Under the pieces are notes generated by a model that was not told the DNA's origin, searched no databases, and worked only from the letters and a program-made list of their open reading frames with translations. Below, piece after piece: positions 1-9,417 of a stretch of 64,000 nucleotides of DNA. The stretch lies in NCBI RefSeq assembly GCF_001458215.1, contig NZ_CYTW01000001.1, positions 310,001-374,000 of the forward strand, given 5' to 3'. The DNA comes from Shimia thalassica. GTDB taxonomy: Bacteria; Pseudomonadota; Alphaproteobacteria; Rhodobacterales; Rhodobacteraceae. The translations under genes were made by a program, and so were the position numbers. Position 1 is the stretch's first letter, and each line of letters starts with the position of its first letter.

Positions 1-1
1 C

Positions 2-1099
2 GCGAAAGGTCGAGAATGGCCCATCGTTTTCGTTTGTCAGTTGGACGAGAAGTTTGCCGCTCGCGCAGGTGAGATGAAATCGGACTTCTCCAACTTTGCA
101 GACTTATCCAATGTGCTCGCGACAGCGCGACTTTCATACTTTCCAAAACTGGACATCAAAGAAAAAACGGAGGCATTCAAGGATCACCATCGCCCAAAAG
201 ATGAAATGACAGCAAGACGTCAGCTCTATGTCGCGATGACACGCGCAAGAGATCGATTGGTTCTGGAATGGCCAGAGGCATCGATTGGCAAAACGTCCGC
301 TGGAGAAGACCGTTCTTTCGTAGATCTCTTTTTGGAGGAAGCTGACATCGAGATTCAGATGAGCGAAATGCGCGTGGGAACTGAACGCTTCTCAATTGGT
401 CAGACCATTGGCGTCAAAGTGAAACCAGAGATTTTCGATTCTCCCGTCGAGGCCGCGGTGGAAACCCAAAGACGCTTTGACGCTTCAGGTGCAGCACTTC
501 CTACACCAAACACACCATGGCGCCAGCAACCTTCCGGACTTGAGCAAGAGTTCGAGACCATGAAAGTGGAAGTGGAGGACTTCGAAATCGCAAAGGGAGT
601 GAGGGGTCTTGAATTTGAAAGCGCAACCGAGCGCGGAACCGCCGCACATTTAGCCCTTCGAGCTTTTCTGCAAGAGCCAGACATTGATCCTCAAAGGGTG
701 TCAGCCGCATCTAAGATACCGCTAGACAAAGTCGTCGAGTTGCAGGCTTACGCAAGTGAATTGGCTGCCTGGCTGAAGAACCGAGGATATGAGCGTATCC
801 ATCTTGAACTACCTCTTCAGTTTGTTGCTTCGAGCGGTGCGGAGATCAACGCGATAGTCGACTGCCTCGCAGAAGGCCCCGATGGATATCTGATTTTAGA
901 CCATAAAACAGGCGCTGTGGCTGAAACCGGCAAACGGTTCGCACACTATCTTCAGCAACTTGAAGCCTACGCGAAGTTGGTCGGCGCGATTTTCCAGCAG
1001 AAACCAGTCACGAAGTTGGCGATCAATTGGGTTGACGAGGGAAAAGTTAGCCTCGCTGCCGCATCTGCTGAAGCGAAGACTAGAAGTATCTCGTTCTAA
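2..1099 (+). CDS. RecB/AddA-like UvrD helicase-nuclease, C-terminal part (gene starts left of window)
   Basis: The reading frame is open from base 2, so the gene enters from the left edge and only about 365 C-terminal residues are seen. The first residues (KGREWPIVFV) match the UvrD/AddA helicase motif usually written KGLEWP, followed by the motif VI block YVAMTRARDRL. The last third has the RecB-family PD-(D/E)XK nuclease layout: RGTAAH (His), IVDCL (Asp), LILDHKTG (DxK) and a QxxxY motif in QQLEAY. The family unwinds and degrades DNA ends. AddA, RecB-like defence nuclease or a stand-alone exonuclease are all possible because the N-terminus is missing. Its place beside Zorya genes suggests a defence role (inference). 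Confidence 0.85.
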   Translation, partial: AKGREWPIVFVCQLDEKFAARAGEMKSDFSNFADLSNVLATARLSYFPKLDIKEKTEAFKDHHRPKDEMTARRQLYVAMTRARDRLVLEWPEASIGKTSAGEDRSFVDLFLEEADIEIQMSEMRVGTERFSIGQTIGVKVKPEIFDSPVEAAVETQRRFDASGAALPTPNTPWRQQPSGLEQEFETMKVEVEDFEIAKGVRGLEFESATERGTAAHLALRAFLQEPDIDPQRVSAASKIPLDKVVELQAYASELAAWLKNRGYERIHLELPLQFVASSGAEINAIVDCLAEGPDGYLILDHKTGAVAETGKRFAHYLQQLEAYAKLVGAIFQQKPVTKLAINWVDEGKVSLAAASAEAKTRSISF

Positions 1100-1180
1100 A
1101 GTTGGAATATTTAAGAGTACTAAAACAACCCTCAGCTCGACGCGGAACCCGTTTTAAAAGCGGCTGTCACTGGGACACAG

Positions 1181-1426
1181 ATGTACTTAGACGCAGGGTA
1201 TTCGTTTTTGCGGCGAAGCTCTGAAACCAAAAAGAAAATTCACGATCAGAGGTTTGCGCTCTTTAGTCGATTATTAAGGCAGGTAGCCTCGCAGGAACGC
1301 CTCTCAGCTGAAAGGGAGCGAGAAATGCATATCGATCAAAACGTTCGTTTGCGCGCAAGAGCGTTTGTGGATCGAGGGTTCCGAACCCGACTTGCGCGTC
1401 TAAAGAGGAATTCCGCTCATGCCTGA
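1181..1426 (+). CDS. small hypothetical protein, 81 aa
   Basis: I do not recognise this protein. It is short, very basic (many Arg and Lys) and helical in look, with no signal peptide or membrane segment. It lies between the helicase-nuclease and zorA, on the same strand, and its stop overlaps the start of the next small gene by 8 bases, which would allow translational coupling. No strong ribosome site precedes its ATG. It could be a real accessory gene of the island, a degraded gene remnant or a chance frame. Confidence 0.35.
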   Translation: MYLDAGYSFLRRSSETKKKIHDQRFALFSRLLRQVASQERLSAEREREMHIDQNVRLRARAFVDRGFRTRLARLKRNSAHA

Positions 1427-1727
1427 AGACTGCGAACGCGAAATCCGCAAGTTGAGTTCTGCGAACATCACGGCCATTCAATTTTCATCCGCCCCGAATT
1501 TCAATGGAAATCCAAAGAACTTGTACTCGGGGCAGGCTGCGGATCTTCGCCTCACTGGGCGAGCGAGTTGGAGGCGTTTCAGTCCAAACGGTCATGATAT
1601 CCAAAAAGAATGGCCGATCTTCGAAAGCAAAGCTGCGCAAAAAAATTTATTTGTGCGATACGGCGGGAACCACTTGAAGGATCCCGGCTTGTATCTCTCA
1701 GACCTCAACCTTAGGGTCCAGATCTGA
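1419..1727 (+). CDS. small hypothetical protein, 102 aa
   Basis: I do not recognise this protein. The ATG at 1419 is preceded by AGAGGA at 1404-1409, a good ribosome site at normal spacing, and the start overlaps the end of the preceding small frame. The product is basic, without signal peptide or membrane segments. The gene ends 38 bases before zorA, so it probably shares a transcript with the Zorya operon. A role in defence is only inferred from position. Confidence 0.4.
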   Translation: MPEDCEREIRKLSSANITAIQFSSAPNFNGNPKNLYSGQAADLRLTGRASWRRFSPNGHDIQKEWPIFESKAAQKNLFVRYGGNHLKDPGLYLSDLNLRVQI

Positions 1728-1765
1728 TTCAAATACAACCTTAGAGAACTTGACGGGAGAAGCAC

Positions 1766-3826
1766 GTGCAATTCGAATTTGGCGATGACCTTGGACTTTT
1801 TCTGAAAGACGGCATTATCGCCCTAGCAGAAGCCTTGACTCTGTCCGATAGCCGTCCCGGATATTTGGCCGGTCTTTTTTTGTTACTCACTGTCATTGCG
1901 GGGATCCTTTACCTGCGTCGGACGTCCCGGCAAGTGAAGGCCGTAAAGGAACTGGATGCCCGAGTGCGCAAGCATGATGGCATCGAAGCCTTCGCCGAGG
2001 GCTATGACGAATTTCGTGCGTCACTGCGAGAAAACTATCGGACAAATCGGGATCGAGAAGCTGTTTGGGAGGCATTTGACGAATTCAATGAAACAGTGGT
2101 TCCCGATGACATTGATGGCCCTCTGCGCCTGCGAAATTCGATCCGACCTGCATCATTCCTAAATGTAGAAGATCTCGAGTTCGGCCCAGGTATCTATCGC
2201 ATTTTTCCGAATACCTTCGTGTCAGCGGGCCTTCTGCTCACCTTCCTCGGACTGGTTGCGGCCTTACACCAGTTTTCGCAGTCCCTGAATGTGGGATCTG
2301 GAGGCATGGACCGTGCCATGCAGGACTTCATGCAGATTGCCTCTGCCAAGTTTGTCATGTCGCTGGTCGGTCTGTTCTGTTCGATAATCTTCACGTTCTT
2401 GCTCCGCGCGAGGCAAAACCGGATCGAAGCGGCTCTCAATCGGCTGTGTACCGGGATTGAACGTCGGTTGGTGTTTGTAAGCCTGGAAGACATTGGGTTC
2501 CGCCAACTTCGCGCGGCGACAGAACAGCGCGAGCATCTTCGCGAAATCGGAACAGGAATGATCGCCCAACTTCGAGAGCCGCTCGATGCCCTGCCTGAGG
2601 CCATCACTACTGCCATCTCCAGCAAGATGGATCCGATTTTCGACCGTGTTTCAACCATGGGAACCAGCAACATGGAAGGGCTGGTCGGCGACCTGTCCCA
2701 ACAATTGTCTCATTCCGTCGGAAACGCCCTCACTCGGGCAAGCGATTCACTGGGTGAAGCAACCGACCGGATCGGTCTGATGGTAGACCGCATGAATACC
2801 TCGAATTCGCAAGCCGGAGATGGGCTCCGTGATGCCCTGGACGAGATGGCGCGTGCCATAACGGAAATGCGCACTGAAGTAGCCGCAAGCGGGCGTACAG
2901 CGTCTGAGGCAATGAACGACGGTGCAGATCGTCTGCTCTCTGTCATGAACGATACGCTGTCAAGCATCCGGGACAATACCGGCCAGGGGGCCGAGGCCAT
3001 GAGGGCGGCTGCCGATGAGATGAAGGACGCGGCCGAAGGGTTCCGAAAAACCTTGGAAAGCGCAAGCCAAGAGAGTGCCGAAGCCGCACGACAGCGCATG
3101 GCTGCCAGTAGTGACGAGGCCGGCCAGGCGATCACAGGGGCTGGCCGCACGCTTCTCGACAGCTTCAATCAGACCAGCCAGGACATAGCCAAGCTTGGCA
3201 CTGAGATGGGCGACGTGATCGGTGAAAAACTACTCTCGCGCCTTGAGGACATCGGCACCCGTTTGTCCGAGATGGCCGAAGCCGTGCAGCGTGGGGCATC
3301 CGGAGCCCAAAGCGCCGCGCAGGGAATGAACACAGGTGCAAGTGCTATCCAGGGCGCGTCCGAAGGCTTCCGGAGCGCCAGCCAGAGCCTGACGGCCGCA
3401 GCCGAACCGATTCGAGCATCGCAAGAGCGGATCGAAAACACCCTTCGCCGCGCCGGTGACCTGGTCGAGACGGTTTCGGAAACCTTGATGCAGAATTCCG
3501 CATCAGTGGCGGAAAACGCAGCGCATGTACTGGAAAGCGCCCAGACTGCGCTTGGCAGCGAACGTGAAGGCATCCGACGGAACCTCGAAGCTACCCGAGC
3601 TGTTATCGAGCAGTTGTCGGATGAGGCAGAGAAGCTGGACCAGATCGACATTATGCTGGGGCGTGCGCTCAAGGAATACAATGCACAGCTCGACTCAGCC
3701 CTTGGCTCGGCCCAGGATCACGTCGGTCAGATGCGTGATGCTCTGGCTCCGGGCCTCGACACCCTCAAGAGTGTCGTAGAACAGGCCGAAACCTTCATCC
3801 CGCGTCAACCGCGAGGCCAAGCATGA
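1766..3826 (+). CDS. zorA: Zorya type I motor protein ZorA
   Basis: ZorA is the MotA-like inner-membrane stator subunit of the Zorya anti-phage system; with ZorB it forms a proton-driven rotary complex reported to sense phage invasion at the envelope. The 686-residue product has hydrophobic segments at about residues 33-50, 151-171 and 195-213, followed by a long Ala/Glu/Ser-rich helical tail from about 240 to the end, which fits the intracellular tail of type I ZorA. The start is a GTG at 1766 with GGGAGA just upstream. Its last codons overlap zorB by four bases (ATGA). The four-gene order and the overlaps make the call firm even without a database search. Confidence 0.9.
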   Translation: MQFEFGDDLGLFLKDGIIALAEALTLSDSRPGYLAGLFLLLTVIAGILYLRRTSRQVKAVKELDARVRKHDGIEAFAEGYDEFRASLRENYRTNRDREAVWEAFDEFNETVVPDDIDGPLRLRNSIRPASFLNVEDLEFGPGIYRIFPNTFVSAGLLLTFLGLVAALHQFSQSLNVGSGGMDRAMQDFMQIASAKFVMSLVGLFCSIIFTFLLRARQNRIEAALNRLCTGIERRLVFVSLEDIGFRQLRAATEQREHLREIGTGMIAQLREPLDALPEAITTAISSKMDPIFDRVSTMGTSNMEGLVGDLSQQLSHSVGNALTRASDSLGEATDRIGLMVDRMNTSNSQAGDGLRDALDEMARAITEMRTEVAASGRTASEAMNDGADRLLSVMNDTLSSIRDNTGQGAEAMRAAADEMKDAAEGFRKTLESASQESAEAARQRMAASSDEAGQAITGAGRTLLDSFNQTSQDIAKLGTEMGDVIGEKLLSRLEDIGTRLSEMAEAVQRGASGAQSAAQGMNTGASAIQGASEGFRSASQSLTAAAEPIRASQERIENTLRRAGDLVETVSETLMQNSASVAENAAHVLESAQTALGSEREGIRRNLEATRAVIEQLSDEAEKLDQIDIMLGRALKEYNAQLDSALGSAQDHVGQMRDALAPGLDTLKSVVEQAETFIPRQPRGQA

Positions 3827-4938
3827 GAGCGCAAGCAAAGAAAATCCGGCAAGAAGAAGAGGAAGAAAGTGCCTTCGTCTCGATGACCGACATGACTGTC
3901 GGTTTCTTGTTCATCATGATGATTCTGCTGGCCTTCTTTGCCAGCCAGGCACGCGATTCCGAGACAGTTCCAATCAGCAGGTTTGATGCAATGGTTGAAC
4001 AGCGCGACGAATGGCGAGACTTGGCGGAAACCCGTGCTGAAACCATCGAGCGCCTAGAGAAGGAACTGGAGGCCCTTCAGTTGCTAGTCGCCGAACTCAC
4101 TGCACAAGTTGAGGCGCTGACTGAAGAAAGGGACGCCCTTAAAGCTGAAATTTCATCCCTCAAAGCCGACAACGAATCTCTGAAACAGCGCGTCATGGAA
4201 CTCGAGGAGCTTGTCCAGAACTTGCAGGAACGGATTCAAGACCTTGAAGATCAGATTAAGGTCAAGGACGAGGAAATCGAGAAGCTGCAAGCGCAACTTG
4301 CCGAATTGAAAAAGGTCGATCCGCTCGAGGCATACCTTGCGCGCGTTTCAATGGCCCGGCGAGAAGTTCTGACCCGATTGCGCGACGCCATCCTTGCAGA
4401 TTTTCCGGACCTCAAGGTCGAACTGAGCGAGGAGAGTGACGCCCTTAGGTTCCAAGGCGAAGGGCTATTTGCCTCAAATCGTTCGAATCTGACTCGTGAA
4501 AAGGTGGCAATTGTCTCGAAACTGGCAGAGCGTCTTGACGAGATCCTTCCCTGTTTCACCATTGGTGACGCATCGCGCTTCGACGAGGCTTGCAACCCGG
4601 CTTTTGCCCTGGTTGAGGCTGTCCAAATCGAGGGCCATACCGACAACAGGGGAACGGATCAGGTCAATCGGTCTCTGTCTGCTGCGCGCGCAAACAGTAC
4701 GTTCTTCGCTATGACCGGAGCCGCGCAAGGCGTGATGCAGCATCTGAACCTGAAGCAGCAGCCGGTGCTTTCCGTAGCAGCTTACGGCCCTGATCGGCCT
4801 GTCACGACAAACGATACGCCGGAGGGTCGGGCCACTAACCGCCGAATCGACTTACGGTTCATTATGGTGACGCCGCAGGATACTGGTGGGATTGAGGTCA
4901 TCCGCGAGGCTCTTGAAGCGGTGGGAGAGCGGCAGTGA
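3823..4938 (+). CDS. zorB: Zorya motor protein ZorB with long coiled coil
   Basis: ZorB is the MotB-like partner that anchors the ZorA ring to peptidoglycan. The 371-residue protein has one membrane segment at about 25-41, preceded by Asp23 in SMTDMTVG, the expected position of the ion-carrying aspartate. Residues 56-165 form an uninterrupted heptad-rich coiled coil. Residues about 250-365 form an OmpA-type peptidoglycan-binding domain (GHTDNRG, SAARA, EGRATNRRI). The family member studied in E. coli is, as I recall, near 250 residues, so the coiled coil is the main extra. Start and stop overlap zorA and zorC by four bases each, suggesting coupled translation. Confidence 0.9.
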   Translation: MRAQAKKIRQEEEEESAFVSMTDMTVGFLFIMMILLAFFASQARDSETVPISRFDAMVEQRDEWRDLAETRAETIERLEKELEALQLLVAELTAQVEALTEERDALKAEISSLKADNESLKQRVMELEELVQNLQERIQDLEDQIKVKDEEIEKLQAQLAELKKVDPLEAYLARVSMARREVLTRLRDAILADFPDLKVELSEESDALRFQGEGLFASNRSNLTREKVAIVSKLAERLDEILPCFTIGDASRFDEACNPAFALVEAVQIEGHTDNRGTDQVNRSLSAARANSTFFAMTGAAQGVMQHLNLKQQPVLSVAAYGPDRPVTTNDTPEGRATNRRIDLRFIMVTPQDTGGIEVIREALEAVGERQ

Positions 4939-6278
4939 ACGACCAACCAGAACGCGCGGACAGCATAAACGCCCTACTAGGTCAACCGAACCCGCTCCGA
5001 AATCGTGTTCTGCCACCCTTGGACCAGATCAGCCGCTCGGTTACTAGCATTCTCTCCCGCTGGCCGGCCACCATCAAAGCACCGGAGGACCGTGATCGAG
5101 AAAAGCTCACTCTGAACATGCTTTTTCGTGTCCAGAACTGGAAATGGGAAAACATCACCACCCAGCGCGTAATCTCTTCTGCTGTGGCCGTCTTCGATGA
5201 AGAAAGGCGAACACGTGCGGACTTGGCGCCCGTACGCAGCTTCTATCTTTCGGAGATCGAGACACGCCAACCCGGCGCCTTCCTTAACGGCATGGTTGGT
5301 GTCTACATCGAAAGTTTCGAACCCGGCGCCTCTCATACGCGGTTGCTCGCTCAAGCTCTTGGGCAACGCAGAGCCGAACTCGGGGGGCGCCATCGCAAGC
5401 TGACTGAAACCTTGCCCTCGCTGTTCGAACCCGATGCCGCGCCACCGGATCTTGCGAAGATCATGCTGGATTCAGACGATCCGTATACGGCTCTCAAATC
5501 CATAGGCCTAAGCACCCCCCACACGTCAGGGCTTGCAAAAGCTGCGCACAAGACATTCGTCGAACGCTTGGCTCCAGACCTTGCAAGACCGGAGGCTCGG
5601 TCCAAATTCTTCAAATGGCTGACGCCCGAAAACGGACCAGTCCTTCAGGCGGGAGCAGGGCCTGCTGTCGAGGCCCTTTTGTCTGTATGGCGCAATCGTA
5701 CGCCCCCGGACTCTCTGCGCAACGAGCTGTCGGAACGGATCATAGCAGCTTGGAAGGACCCGCGTTTGCATGCAGGCGGCATCTGGCCCGGTTTCGATGT
5801 AGGCCTAAAGAACCTGCTGCTGCGGTGGCTTACGCGAGAAAACATGGAGTTTTTCTGCGAAATTGTAAGCTTGTCCCAGGAAAGCCACATGTGGGAACCA
5901 CGCCGGGATTTTTGGCTTGACCTATATGACCAGGGCCGTATTGACGAAGCTTGGGTGGCCTTCAGTTCCGACGCCCATCGCATTGCCATGAGCAGGTTGA
6001 GACGACAGGAAAACTCCGCCACGCGGTTTGGTCGACAGACGGCGATCCGTGATCTTTCACTGTTAGTTATGAGGATAGGGAACAAGATCGTCGTCGACGG
6101 TTGCCACAGCTACAAAACCCATATCTTCAGAACCGACGATCCGAATGCGCCAAAGTTGTACCAGATGAAGTACGACGCGGTGAAAATCCGGAACTCCTCT
6201 CGACTTTCACAAACACACTATTGGAGCGAGAGTCGAAAACTGGCTGTTTGGGAGCAGTGGGTCGAGCAGCATGTCTGA
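4935..6278 (+). CDS. zorC: Zorya protein ZorC (EH_Signature domain)
   Basis: ZorC is a soluble effector subunit of Zorya types I and II, reported to bind DNA and to work with ZorD after motor activation. The 447-residue product has no membrane segment. Its C-terminal part around residues 313-345 (SQESHMWEPRRDFW, then a His about 25 residues later) resembles the EH_Signature domain for which the family is known, and the C-terminus is rich in Arg, Lys and Trp. The GTG start at 4935 overlaps the zorB stop (GTGA). The gene ends 8 bases inside zorD. The call rests mainly on position between zorB and zorD. Confidence 0.85.
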   Translation: MNDQPERADSINALLGQPNPLRNRVLPPLDQISRSVTSILSRWPATIKAPEDRDREKLTLNMLFRVQNWKWENITTQRVISSAVAVFDEERRTRADLAPVRSFYLSEIETRQPGAFLNGMVGVYIESFEPGASHTRLLAQALGQRRAELGGRHRKLTETLPSLFEPDAAPPDLAKIMLDSDDPYTALKSIGLSTPHTSGLAKAAHKTFVERLAPDLARPEARSKFFKWLTPENGPVLQAGAGPAVEALLSVWRNRTPPDSLRNELSERIIAAWKDPRLHAGGIWPGFDVGLKNLLLRWLTRENMEFFCEIVSLSQESHMWEPRRDFWLDLYDQGRIDEAWVAFSSDAHRIAMSRLRRQENSATRFGRQTAIRDLSLLVMRIGNKIVVDGCHSYKTHIFRTDDPNAPKLYQMKYDAVKIRNSSRLSQTHYWSESRKLAVWEQWVEQHV

Positions 6279-9200
6279 TAACGCACCTATCCATACCTTT
6301 TCTGAGGACGCCATCGAGATCCGCTTTCCTGAGGCAAAGCAGGGGCTGCTCTCCCGCCTCATGGCTAAACCCTCCACACGCAGTTTCACCGACCTGGCGC
6401 CAGAAGATCGCGACCTGCTTTTTGCGATTGGTGATCTGCGAGCGTGGAAGGACAATCACCCAGGAGAGGTCAAGGTTGCGCCAGATCTACTGCGCATTTC
6501 CCATGATGCCGCGGCCAGCCTATCTGCACCGGCAGCCGATGCCTTGGGCCTGCCGCGTACTGTTGACCTGATGTTGCGAACAGACGTGACCGGCGTGCTT
6601 GGTCGCCCGGAATTCAAACTCCACTACGAATGGTTCCGCGAGGGTCATCGCGAGACACCGAAACGCATCGGTGCGATCCTTCGTACATCCAAGGGGCGCC
6701 GCCGTATTCCGCTTTGGATGAAACGCGCGCTTGAACTTTCTGACGGCTTCGACGCCAACCAGCCTATAGAAGACCACTGGCGGGCCTTGGCCGAGTTCCG
6801 CCGAGCCATCGAACCAGACTCCGAAATCGAGTCGAAAATGCCTGCCAATCGCGAGATGGCCGGTCTCTCGATGACCGCCTTCCTGCGTGGTCTCGAAGTT
6901 CGTATCGCCGACCGTTTCTCCATCTCGCCGGACAAGGCACTGGGACAGTTCGACGTGGTGCCCTATTCGGCAGAGCGGTTGGAAAACGCCGGTTTGACCG
7001 ATGACATTTCAGAGGAGAACGCCGAACTGAGCGGAGAGGCGTTGGCCGTCTTCCAGTTCGGATTGCACCAGCATGGCGCAAAACCGGCCTACCGGCTCGG
7101 CAATAACGCATACGTTGTTATCGACAAGGGCGCCGCACCGGTCCTCGAGGAAATGGTCCGTGCCCAAAGAGCCCCGCGCGAGGAGCGACGTGCTTTTGTT
7201 GAGAACCCGCGCGCCTTTATCACAGAAGCTGTCAATCGGCACCTTGCCAAGACTGGGGAGCTGGACGGGCTCGACGATGCGCAGCAGGCCGAGATGGTGG
7301 AGGCAATCGCCGGTCCAGCGCTGATCGAAAGCCTAGAGTACTCGGAACGGGTAACGGGGGTGACTGTCTACATACGCACACCGGAGATCGGCGAAGGTAG
7401 CGGCACAACCTGGTTGCCAGAGGTCTTTGCCCCGCACCTCGTTGAAGAAATCAGGTCTTTGCCGGACCCTGACCTTAAGGCTTTGCGTGATCACATGGCT
7501 ACGGTCTTGGAGACAGGCACACATACCCCCGCCAAGATTGGTGGTGAAGAGGTGCAGGTCACCCCTGCAAGGCTTGCCGCCATTGAAGGCGAGATCCAGC
7601 GACGTGAGGCGCTCGTCGCCGTCCGTGAAGAAGATGATGAACACTCAAAGGAAGCCGAAGGGCCGATCATCCTCGATACCAAGGAAAACTTCGATGACCT
7701 GACCTGGGAGGCAAAACTTTCCCCGCGTGCACCTTCCATCCCAGTCGTTCTGCCCGAGGCTATCCGCACTCCGCTCCATGAGCATCAGAAGGTCAGTTTC
7801 CACTGGGCAATAGAGGCCTGGGAGGCTGGACTTCCCGGCGTTCTGAACGCCGACGAACAGGGTCTTGGGAAGACCCTCCAGACCATCTCGTTCCTGGCCT
7901 GGTTGAAAGAGCACATGAAGCAACCCACTGCGGCAAACCGTGGTCCGATCCTCGTCGTTGCGCCGACCTCGCTGCTCCGGAACTGGGAACAGGAAGCTGG
8001 CACGCACGTCGAGGGCCGTGGCTTTGGCACCCTGATCCGCCTTTATGGCAGTTCACTGGGCTCGCAGAAACGACATGACGCGCGCGGTACGGAAACACAA
8101 TCAGGGCTTCCTCAGCTGGATTTCGATTGGCTTGACGAGGCTTTCGAAGACGGGCGCGCCCATCGCTACTGGTTCCTAACCACCTACACAACGCTAGCAA
8201 ACTACCAGCATTCGCTTGGGAAAATCCCATTCTCCACGATGGTTCTGGACGAGATTCAAAACATAAAGAACCGAGTGACACTGGCATCCAAGGCGGTAGA
8301 GGCCATGAACGCGGATTTTCGGATCGGCTTGACTGGAACCCCAATTGAGAATGCTGCCATCGATCTCTGGACCATCATGGACCGGATAGCACCGGGTTGC
8401 CTGGGTTCCGGGTCGGAATTCAAGACACTTTATGCGACGCCTGACGCCGAGAACATGGCAGAGCTCCACGGCCGTGTCTTCAAGCCACGTGGGTCTGTGC
8501 CGCCACTCGGCCTCCGCCGCCTGAAGGATGAGGTTGCGCGTGATCTACCCAAGAAGCGCCGTTTCCTCCATCCGCGTCTGATGCCAAAGGTTCAGGCTGA
8601 TGCCTATGACCTCGCACAGATGAAGCTTGCCAATGGCGGACCAGGGGCTGCGCTGAAGATACTACACCACATCCGCTCTGTGTCGGTCCACCCCGGTGCG
8701 ACCGCAGCATTGCCGCCTGAGGAATTCATTTCACAGAGCGCCCGATTGGATGCCGTGATCGATATCCTGCATCGGATAAGGGACGCGGGAGAACGCGTGT
8801 TGGTTTTCATCGAACATCGCGACATGCAGTTCCGCTTTGCCGAAATCGTTCGTCACTTGTTTGGGCTTGAAAAGATAGACGTGATCAACGGCGACACGCC
8901 AATTCCAAGACGGCAGGAAATCGTAAACCACTTCCAGCGGCATCTGACGGCGGACGGCGGTTTCGACCTGCTTATCCTTGGGCCAAAGGCAGCTGGTACT
9001 GGCCTAACACTAACCGCAGCTACCCACGTCATTCATCTTTCACGCTGGTGGAACCCGGCGGTCGAAGAGCAGTGCAATGACCGCGTCCACCGCATCGGTC
9101 AGGCGAGACCTGTCTCGGTCCATATCCCGATGGCGCTGCACCCGGAACTGGGAGCTCAAAGCTTTGACGCGCTCTTGCAGAGCCTCATGCAGCGCAAACG

Positions 9201-9390
9201 CAAGCTCGCAGAACAGGCGCTTTGGCCCATGGGTGACAGCGCGGCGGATGTCTCGGGGCTGACCGAAGCCATAGCAACCCCCAAGCGATGCAAGCATGCA
9301 GTGATCGCGGACAGTATGGCCGAACAATTTCGGCGCGATGGTTTGCCGATACCCAGCCCTGATACACTGGGCGCATGGGAACTGACATGA
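6271..9390 (+). CDS. zorD: Zorya SNF2-type helicase ZorD (type I effector)
   Basis: ZorD is the effector that defines type I Zorya; in the characterised E. coli system it is a helicase with autoinhibited nuclease activity that attacks phage DNA. The 1,039-residue product has an N-terminal half of about 500 residues without recognised motifs, then a full SNF2 motor: ADEQGLGKT (Walker A, about 527-534), VVAPTSLLRNW, VLDEIQNIKN (DExx box, about 658), LTGTPIEN, and the C-terminal lobe with SRWWNPAVE and DRVHRIGQARPV (about 930-950). The DExx box reads DEIQ rather than DEAH. No HNH gene (zorE) follows, which argues against type II. Confidence 0.92.
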   Translation: MSDNAPIHTFSEDAIEIRFPEAKQGLLSRLMAKPSTRSFTDLAPEDRDLLFAIGDLRAWKDNHPGEVKVAPDLLRISHDAAASLSAPAADALGLPRTVDLMLRTDVTGVLGRPEFKLHYEWFREGHRETPKRIGAILRTSKGRRRIPLWMKRALELSDGFDANQPIEDHWRALAEFRRAIEPDSEIESKMPANREMAGLSMTAFLRGLEVRIADRFSISPDKALGQFDVVPYSAERLENAGLTDDISEENAELSGEALAVFQFGLHQHGAKPAYRLGNNAYVVIDKGAAPVLEEMVRAQRAPREERRAFVENPRAFITEAVNRHLAKTGELDGLDDAQQAEMVEAIAGPALIESLEYSERVTGVTVYIRTPEIGEGSGTTWLPEVFAPHLVEEIRSLPDPDLKALRDHMATVLETGTHTPAKIGGEEVQVTPARLAAIEGEIQRREALVAVREEDDEHSKEAEGPIILDTKENFDDLTWEAKLSPRAPSIPVVLPEAIRTPLHEHQKVSFHWAIEAWEAGLPGVLNADEQGLGKTLQTISFLAWLKEHMKQPTAANRGPILVVAPTSLLRNWEQEAGTHVEGRGFGTLIRLYGSSLGSQKRHDARGTETQSGLPQLDFDWLDEAFEDGRAHRYWFLTTYTTLANYQHSLGKIPFSTMVLDEIQNIKNRVTLASKAVEAMNADFRIGLTGTPIENAAIDLWTIMDRIAPGCLGSGSEFKTLYATPDAENMAELHGRVFKPRGSVPPLGLRRLKDEVARDLPKKRRFLHPRLMPKVQADAYDLAQMKLANGGPGAALKILHHIRSVSVHPGATAALPPEEFISQSARLDAVIDILHRIRDAGERVLVFIEHRDMQFRFAEIVRHLFGLEKIDVINGDTPIPRRQEIVNHFQRHLTADGGFDLLILGPKAAGTGLTLTAATHVIHLSRWWNPAVEEQCNDRVHRIGQARPVSVHIPMALHPELGAQSFDALLQSLMQRKRKLAEQALWPMGDSAADVSGLTEAIATPKRCKHAVIADSMAEQFRRDGLPIPSPDTLGAWELT

Positions 9391-9417
9391 TTTCTTGAAG
9401 TAGAAAGGCGCAACACA

